From positions 1 to 16,763 of the forward strand of contig CAJOGG010000048.1 of assembly GCA_905234205.1 (NCBI GenBank): a stretch of 16,763 nt of DNA. The letters are read 5' to 3'. Within the stretch, counting starts at the first letter, position 1, and the number at the start of each line of letters is the position of its first letter. Under the pieces are notes generated by a model. The model did not search any database, was not told the origin of the DNA, and saw only the letters and a list, made by a program, of their open reading frames with translations. The position numbers were made by a program, and so were the translations under genes. This document shows, one piece after another, positions 14,001 through 16,763 of this stretch. Origin of the DNA: an uncultured Synergistales bacterium. GTDB lineage: Bacteria; Synergistota; Synergistia; Synergistales; Aminobacteriaceae.

Positions 14001-16142
14001 TTAAAATTTTATCATGTTCATAGCGTCAAGATTACTGCCTAGGTATTCAACGAATTCTGAGACTTTTTCCTCGCTTATGTATGGAGCTTGCAGTCTGAAA
14101 ATCTGCGGGCTTTCAGTGTTCCTGAACAACATATCGCCTTTTCCCGTCAATTTGTCAGCGTCGGTAACTCCTATAATATTTTTCGAGTCATTCTGTGAAG
14201 TCAGAGTGAAGGCAACTCGCGCGGAAATATTTGCCCGTATCAGACTCGTAAGAACATCAGCGGAAGGTCTTTGAGCGGCCAACATCATGTAAATTCCAAC
14301 AGCGCCGGACTTTTGAGCAAGCCTCACGATTAAGTCCTCAATCTCGTTTCCAAGAGAGTACATTAAGTCAGCAAGTTCATCAATTATTATTACGATTTCA
14401 GGCAAGCGATCTTTCTTGGGCAACTTACGATTATAAGCAGCAAGATTACGAACACGAAACTTAGAGAAACTTTCAGCGCGCGTCTCCATTTCGTTATAAG
14501 CCCACTGCATAGCCCTCAAAGCTTGTTCAGGATTAGAAACCGGACTAGAGAGTAAATGCGGTAATCCTTCATATATGGAGAACTCTACGTGTCTTGGATC
14601 AATTAATATCAGCCTCAATTCATCAGGCCTATGCTTTGAACACATACTTAAGATACAACCGTTGATAAAAGTGTTTTTGCCGGAACCGTTATTGCCAGCG
14701 ATTAACAAGTGTGGCATTTCCTCAAGTCCCTGCACAAAATATTTTCCGTCAACCTGTGCGCCCAACGGTAAAGGTAAACGAGCGTTGCTACCCTGATATT
14801 CTTCTGATTCGAACATATTCCGCAAAGAGATAATTTTACGTTCAGGGTTAGGAACTTCTATACCCACGTAATGAGTTCCCGGGATAGGTGCCTCTATGCG
14901 TACAGACATAACAGCCAGAGCCATAGCTAAATCTTCTGCAAGCCCTGAAACTTTGTTGACCTTCATTCCCGGAGCAAGCTCTAGCAAATATTGAATCACC
15001 GAAGAGCCCGTTATGATATTAGCAACAGAAGCTACGACGTTAAAATTTTTCAGTGTTGACGTTATTATCTTGGCCTGCTTGTCGGAAATTTTCTGGGTAT
15101 CTCTGCTTATCTCAAAATTTACTGACGAGCCAAAAATATCCATAGGCGGCGGAAATACCGGTTCATCAAGTTTACTACTAGCTCCTCCGTTGTCGATAAT
15201 ATCCTGAATTTCTTCGGGGAAGCTGACGGTGGGTAATGGTCTGCGCAATTTTTTGGGACGACCTGAATTTTTTGCGCGTTTCTTTTCCGGATAAGTCAAT
15301 GCCCCTGAATCCAACATGGCTATAAGGTTATTAATCTTCTCGACCGCTTCACTATCCGATGACTCATTTTTATTCTCGTGTTCAAATTCTTCTGGCGCAG
15401 GTTTCAACTTCGGCATCTGAATGTTAGATAGCTGCATAGAATCGTTGTTGTATTCATCTTCAAAGTGTCGTTTTTTCGGGTCTGGCTTTAAAGTTGGTGT
15501 TGGAATGTCTTGCATGAACAAAATATTTTCTGGCCTGTGTTCTGGATAGTCTTTTGCCTTGGGAGTACGTTCACGCTTTGGCTTTGTTCGTTGCGAGCGT
15601 CGTTGTCGTGGCGTATCGTCGTCATCATTGCGTCTGTAAAAATTCCTTCTGAACGATGGCAAAGGAGGCAGAGATAATTTCAGAATCCTTGAGCCGAAGA
15701 AAAACGCTGACAGAAGAAACGAGGATATCACAAGCAGAAGGGTTATAAACGTTCCTATGTTGAGCACAAAGAATCTCGCCAGGCCTTGGCCAAAATTTCC
15801 AGGAAGAGATAACGTCCATTCCGAACTCCAACCAGTTTCACGCAAAAGCCCAAGCATAAATGCAAACGATATGTACAATTGTGTTGTGCCTAAAATTTGT
15901 CGTTGGATTCTTGGGACTTTGAACTTCAAGAGGGTAGCTATACATAAATAAAGCACGAACAACAACGGAACTATCACAGCTCCTCCCCAAGCAGTGCGCA
16001 AGTATCTCCCCCATTCTCTTCCGCCATCGCCAGTTAAAGCGCTGTCGAATAACGCAAGAATGAAATACGCACAAAGAATTATTATCACGAATAATATGAG
16101 CTCTCCCCAGCTTCCTTGATTTCTAGTTTGTCTTTTGCTCAA
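14001..16142 (-). CDS. ftsK: DNA translocase FtsK/SpoIIIE family, without a gamma domain
   Basis: FtsK is a septum-located hexameric motor that clears chromosome ends during division. Residues 1-155 hold about four transmembrane segments (for example 15-33, 54-73, 87-100, 121-150). Residues 156-330 are a charged, Pro-rich linker with two related PTLKPDP / PKLKPAP units. The motor follows: RIEAPIPGTHYVGIEVPN, LPLPLGAQVDG, Walker A GNNGSGKN (483-490), ILIDPRHVEFSIYEGLPHL, Walker B IVIIIDELADLM, LAAQRPSADVLTSLIRANI, and KLTGKGDMLF. Walker A ends in Asn490 (codon 14673-14675) instead of Ser/Thr, with Thr next. The protein ends about 20 residues after the motor, so the DNA-reading winged-helix gamma domain is absent. 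The start is TTG at 16142, with GAGGTG about 10 bases upstream. It is the promoter-proximal gene of the dcw operon. Confidence 0.93.
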   Translation of the reverse strand: MSKRQTRNQGSWGELILFVIIILCAYFILALFDSALTGDGGREWGRYLRTAWGGAVIVPLLFVLYLCIATLLKFKVPRIQRQILGTTQLYISFAFMLGLLRETGWSSEWTLSLPGNFGQGLARFFVLNIGTFITLLLVISSFLLSAFFFGSRILKLSLPPLPSFRRNFYRRNDDDDTPRQRRSQRTKPKRERTPKAKDYPEHRPENILFMQDIPTPTLKPDPKKRHFEDEYNNDSMQLSNIQMPKLKPAPEEFEHENKNESSDSEAVEKINNLIAMLDSGALTYPEKKRAKNSGRPKKLRRPLPTVSFPEEIQDIIDNGGASSKLDEPVFPPPMDIFGSSVNFEISRDTQKISDKQAKIITSTLKNFNVVASVANIITGSSVIQYLLELAPGMKVNKVSGLAEDLAMALAVMSVRIEAPIPGTHYVGIEVPNPERKIISLRNMFESEEYQGSNARLPLPLGAQVDGKYFVQGLEEMPHLLIAGNNGSGKNTFINGCILSMCSKHRPDELRLILIDPRHVEFSIYEGLPHLLSSPVSNPEQALRAMQWAYNEMETRAESFSKFRVRNLAAYNRKLPKKDRLPEIVIIIDELADLMYSLGNEIEDLIVRLAQKSGAVGIYMMLAAQRPSADVLTSLIRANISARVAFTLTSQNDSKNIIGVTDADKLTGKGDMLFRNTESPQIFRLQAPYISEEKVSEFVEYLGSNLDAMNMIKF

Positions 16143-16175
16143 AAATTTACACCTCTCTGCTCTATTTTTGTGTAT

Positions 16176-16181
16176 AGTATA
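16176..16181 (-). promoter_or_regulatory. Candidate -10 for the ftsK-murC-murB-ftsQ-ftsA-ftsZ operon
   Basis: TATACT on the minus strand, about 33 bases upstream of the ftsK TTG. It lies in the 135-base divergent region shared with the FMN-binding protein gene. The -35 hexamer is not clear. Placement before the first operon gene makes it the best candidate in this gap. Confidence 0.4.
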
Positions 16182-16197
16182 CCCCGACAGGTAAAAA

Positions 16198-16217
16198 TCG
16201 TGTCCATAAAATCACGA
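16198..16217. promoter_or_regulatory. Possible operator between the divergent ftsK and FMN-protein genes
   Basis: TCGTG at 16198-16202 is complementary to CACGA at 16213-16217 with a 10-base spacer. It sits between the two candidate -10 elements and over the expected -35 of the rightward promoter. The arms are short, so this may be chance. Confidence 0.25.
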
Positions 16218-16225
16218 ATATGCTG

Positions 16226-16231
16226 TATACT
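16226..16231 (+). promoter_or_regulatory. Candidate -10 of the FMN-binding protein gene
   Basis: TATACT on the plus strand, 46 bases upstream of the ATG at 16278. The -35 region is weak (TCCATA at 17-base spacing). The gene itself has a very strong AGGAGG, so its expression could be high even with a modest promoter. Confidence 0.4.
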
Positions 16232-16277
16232 TTCACCAAATCAATTCATTTTAATTCATACAGGAGGTTACGCTACT

Positions 16278-16763
16278 ATGAAGAAACGCGTATTTGTACT
16301 CGTATCAGCTTTAGCTATTGCTCTCATAGTTTTCACGACAGCCCAAGCTAACAAAGGTATGGTTACGGCCACAGGCAAGGGCGATGGCTTTGGTGGTAAG
16401 GACTCTATCACAGTAACTCTGACTCTCAAGGACGGAAAGATCACTGACGTTAAAGCAGAAGGTCCGAATGAGACTCCGGGAATTGGCTCTAATGCGATTG
16501 AGAAGATGCCAGGTGCCATTGTCGAACAGAATATCATCAACGTTGACGGAGTTACAGGAGCAACTATGAGCTCTAATGGTATTCGTCAAGCTGCAGAAGC
16601 TGCCTTAGTTGCTGCGGGGTTGAGTGCTGCTGATTACAAGAAGGCTGAACCTGCAAAAGTTGTTGAAGCTCCAAAACCTGTTGAAGAACTCAAGCCCGGT
16701 GAATACGCTGGAACTGGGGACGGATTTGGCGGTGCTGGGGCAATCACAGTCAAGCTGACTCTC
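16278..16763 (+). CDS. Secreted FMN-binding-domain flavoprotein (partial, N-terminal part)
   Basis: This 162-residue fragment, translated by hand, runs off the right edge. It begins with a signal peptide (MKKRVFVLVSALAIALIVFTTAQA), so it acts outside the cytoplasm. Residues 28-115 form an FMN_bind domain: GKGDGFGGKDSITVTLTLKDGKITDVKAEG, then DGVTGATMSS (90-99), the motif where ApbE attaches FMN through a phosphoester, here expected on Thr96. After an Ala/Pro/Lys/Glu linker (116-138) a second domain begins with the same pattern, GEYAGTGDGFGGAGAITVKLTL, so at least two domains occur in tandem. Related proteins carry electrons in extracytoplasmic reductases (fumarate-reductase-like flavocytochromes, Rnf/Nqr-type subunits). 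Which reductase domain follows is not visible. AGGAGG at 16262-16267 is a near-ideal ribosome binding site. It diverges from ftsK. Confidence 0.9.
   Translation, partial: MKKRVFVLVSALAIALIVFTTAQANKGMVTATGKGDGFGGKDSITVTLTLKDGKITDVKAEGPNETPGIGSNAIEKMPGAIVEQNIINVDGVTGATMSSNGIRQAAEAALVAAGLSAADYKKAEPAKVVEAPKPVEELKPGEYAGTGDGFGGAGAITVKLTL

Noticed and set aside
16268..16589. Minus-strand open frames of 90 and 92 codons at the right end
   Set aside because: Both are antisense to the FMN-binding protein, which has a signal peptide, a strong ribosome binding site and conserved motifs.

Overview
The window looks like a chromosomal segment from an anaerobic, didermic bacterium, most likely a member of the Synergistota (Synergistaceae). 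This rests on the gene repertoire, protein style and gene order, with moderate GC content judged by eye. It is an inference; no marker sequence such as rRNA is present. Almost everything lies on the minus strand, so transcription runs from high to low coordinates. The exceptions are a restriction endonuclease gene (4891-5628) and a secreted FMN-binding protein at the right edge (16278 onward).

Right half, 16142 down to 5600: one long cell-envelope and division operon of the dcw type. The order is ftsK, murC, murB, ftsQ-like, a shrunken IS200/IS605 tnpB relic, ftsA, ftsZ, a membrane-anchored SPOR-domain protein, and folC. MurC and MurB make peptidoglycan precursors. FtsQ, FtsA, FtsZ, the SPOR protein and FtsK belong to the septation machinery and chromosome clearance. 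FolC supplies folate cofactors. Spacing is tight: 40, 37 and 6 bases between the first genes, and an ATGA overlap between the SPOR gene and folC.

Left half, 4799 down to 1: argG (arginine synthesis) with its own terminator, then a secreted HSL-type esterase, then an rpiB-upp / wecA-like / wecB operon. The last group resembles the conserved rpiB-(glyA)-upp-mnaA neighbourhood of Firmicutes. Here RpiB and Upp are fused into one polypeptide. The lipid-linked sugar transferase and the UDP-GlcNAc 2-epimerase point to surface polysaccharide synthesis. A PD-(D/E)XK restriction enzyme of the NgoBV type sits alone, without a methyltransferase, between argG and the 3' end of folC.

The most striking feature is a set of four small lesions in recognisable genes. 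The wecA-like gene has a frameshift that coincides with loss of the catalytic GD-G motif. The esterase has a frameshift. The SPOR gene is missing one base in an A4 run. FtsZ is open, but lacks about eight residues covering the start of the tubulin signature motif. These are either assembly errors or real decay. The FtsZ lesion should be lethal if it is genuine and the gene is the only copy. I found no CRISPR array, tRNA, rRNA or clearly novel multi-gene system. The unusual items are the RpiB-Upp fusion, the solitary restriction enzyme, the tnpB relic inside the dcw operon, and the divergent ATPase motifs of FtsA and FtsK.
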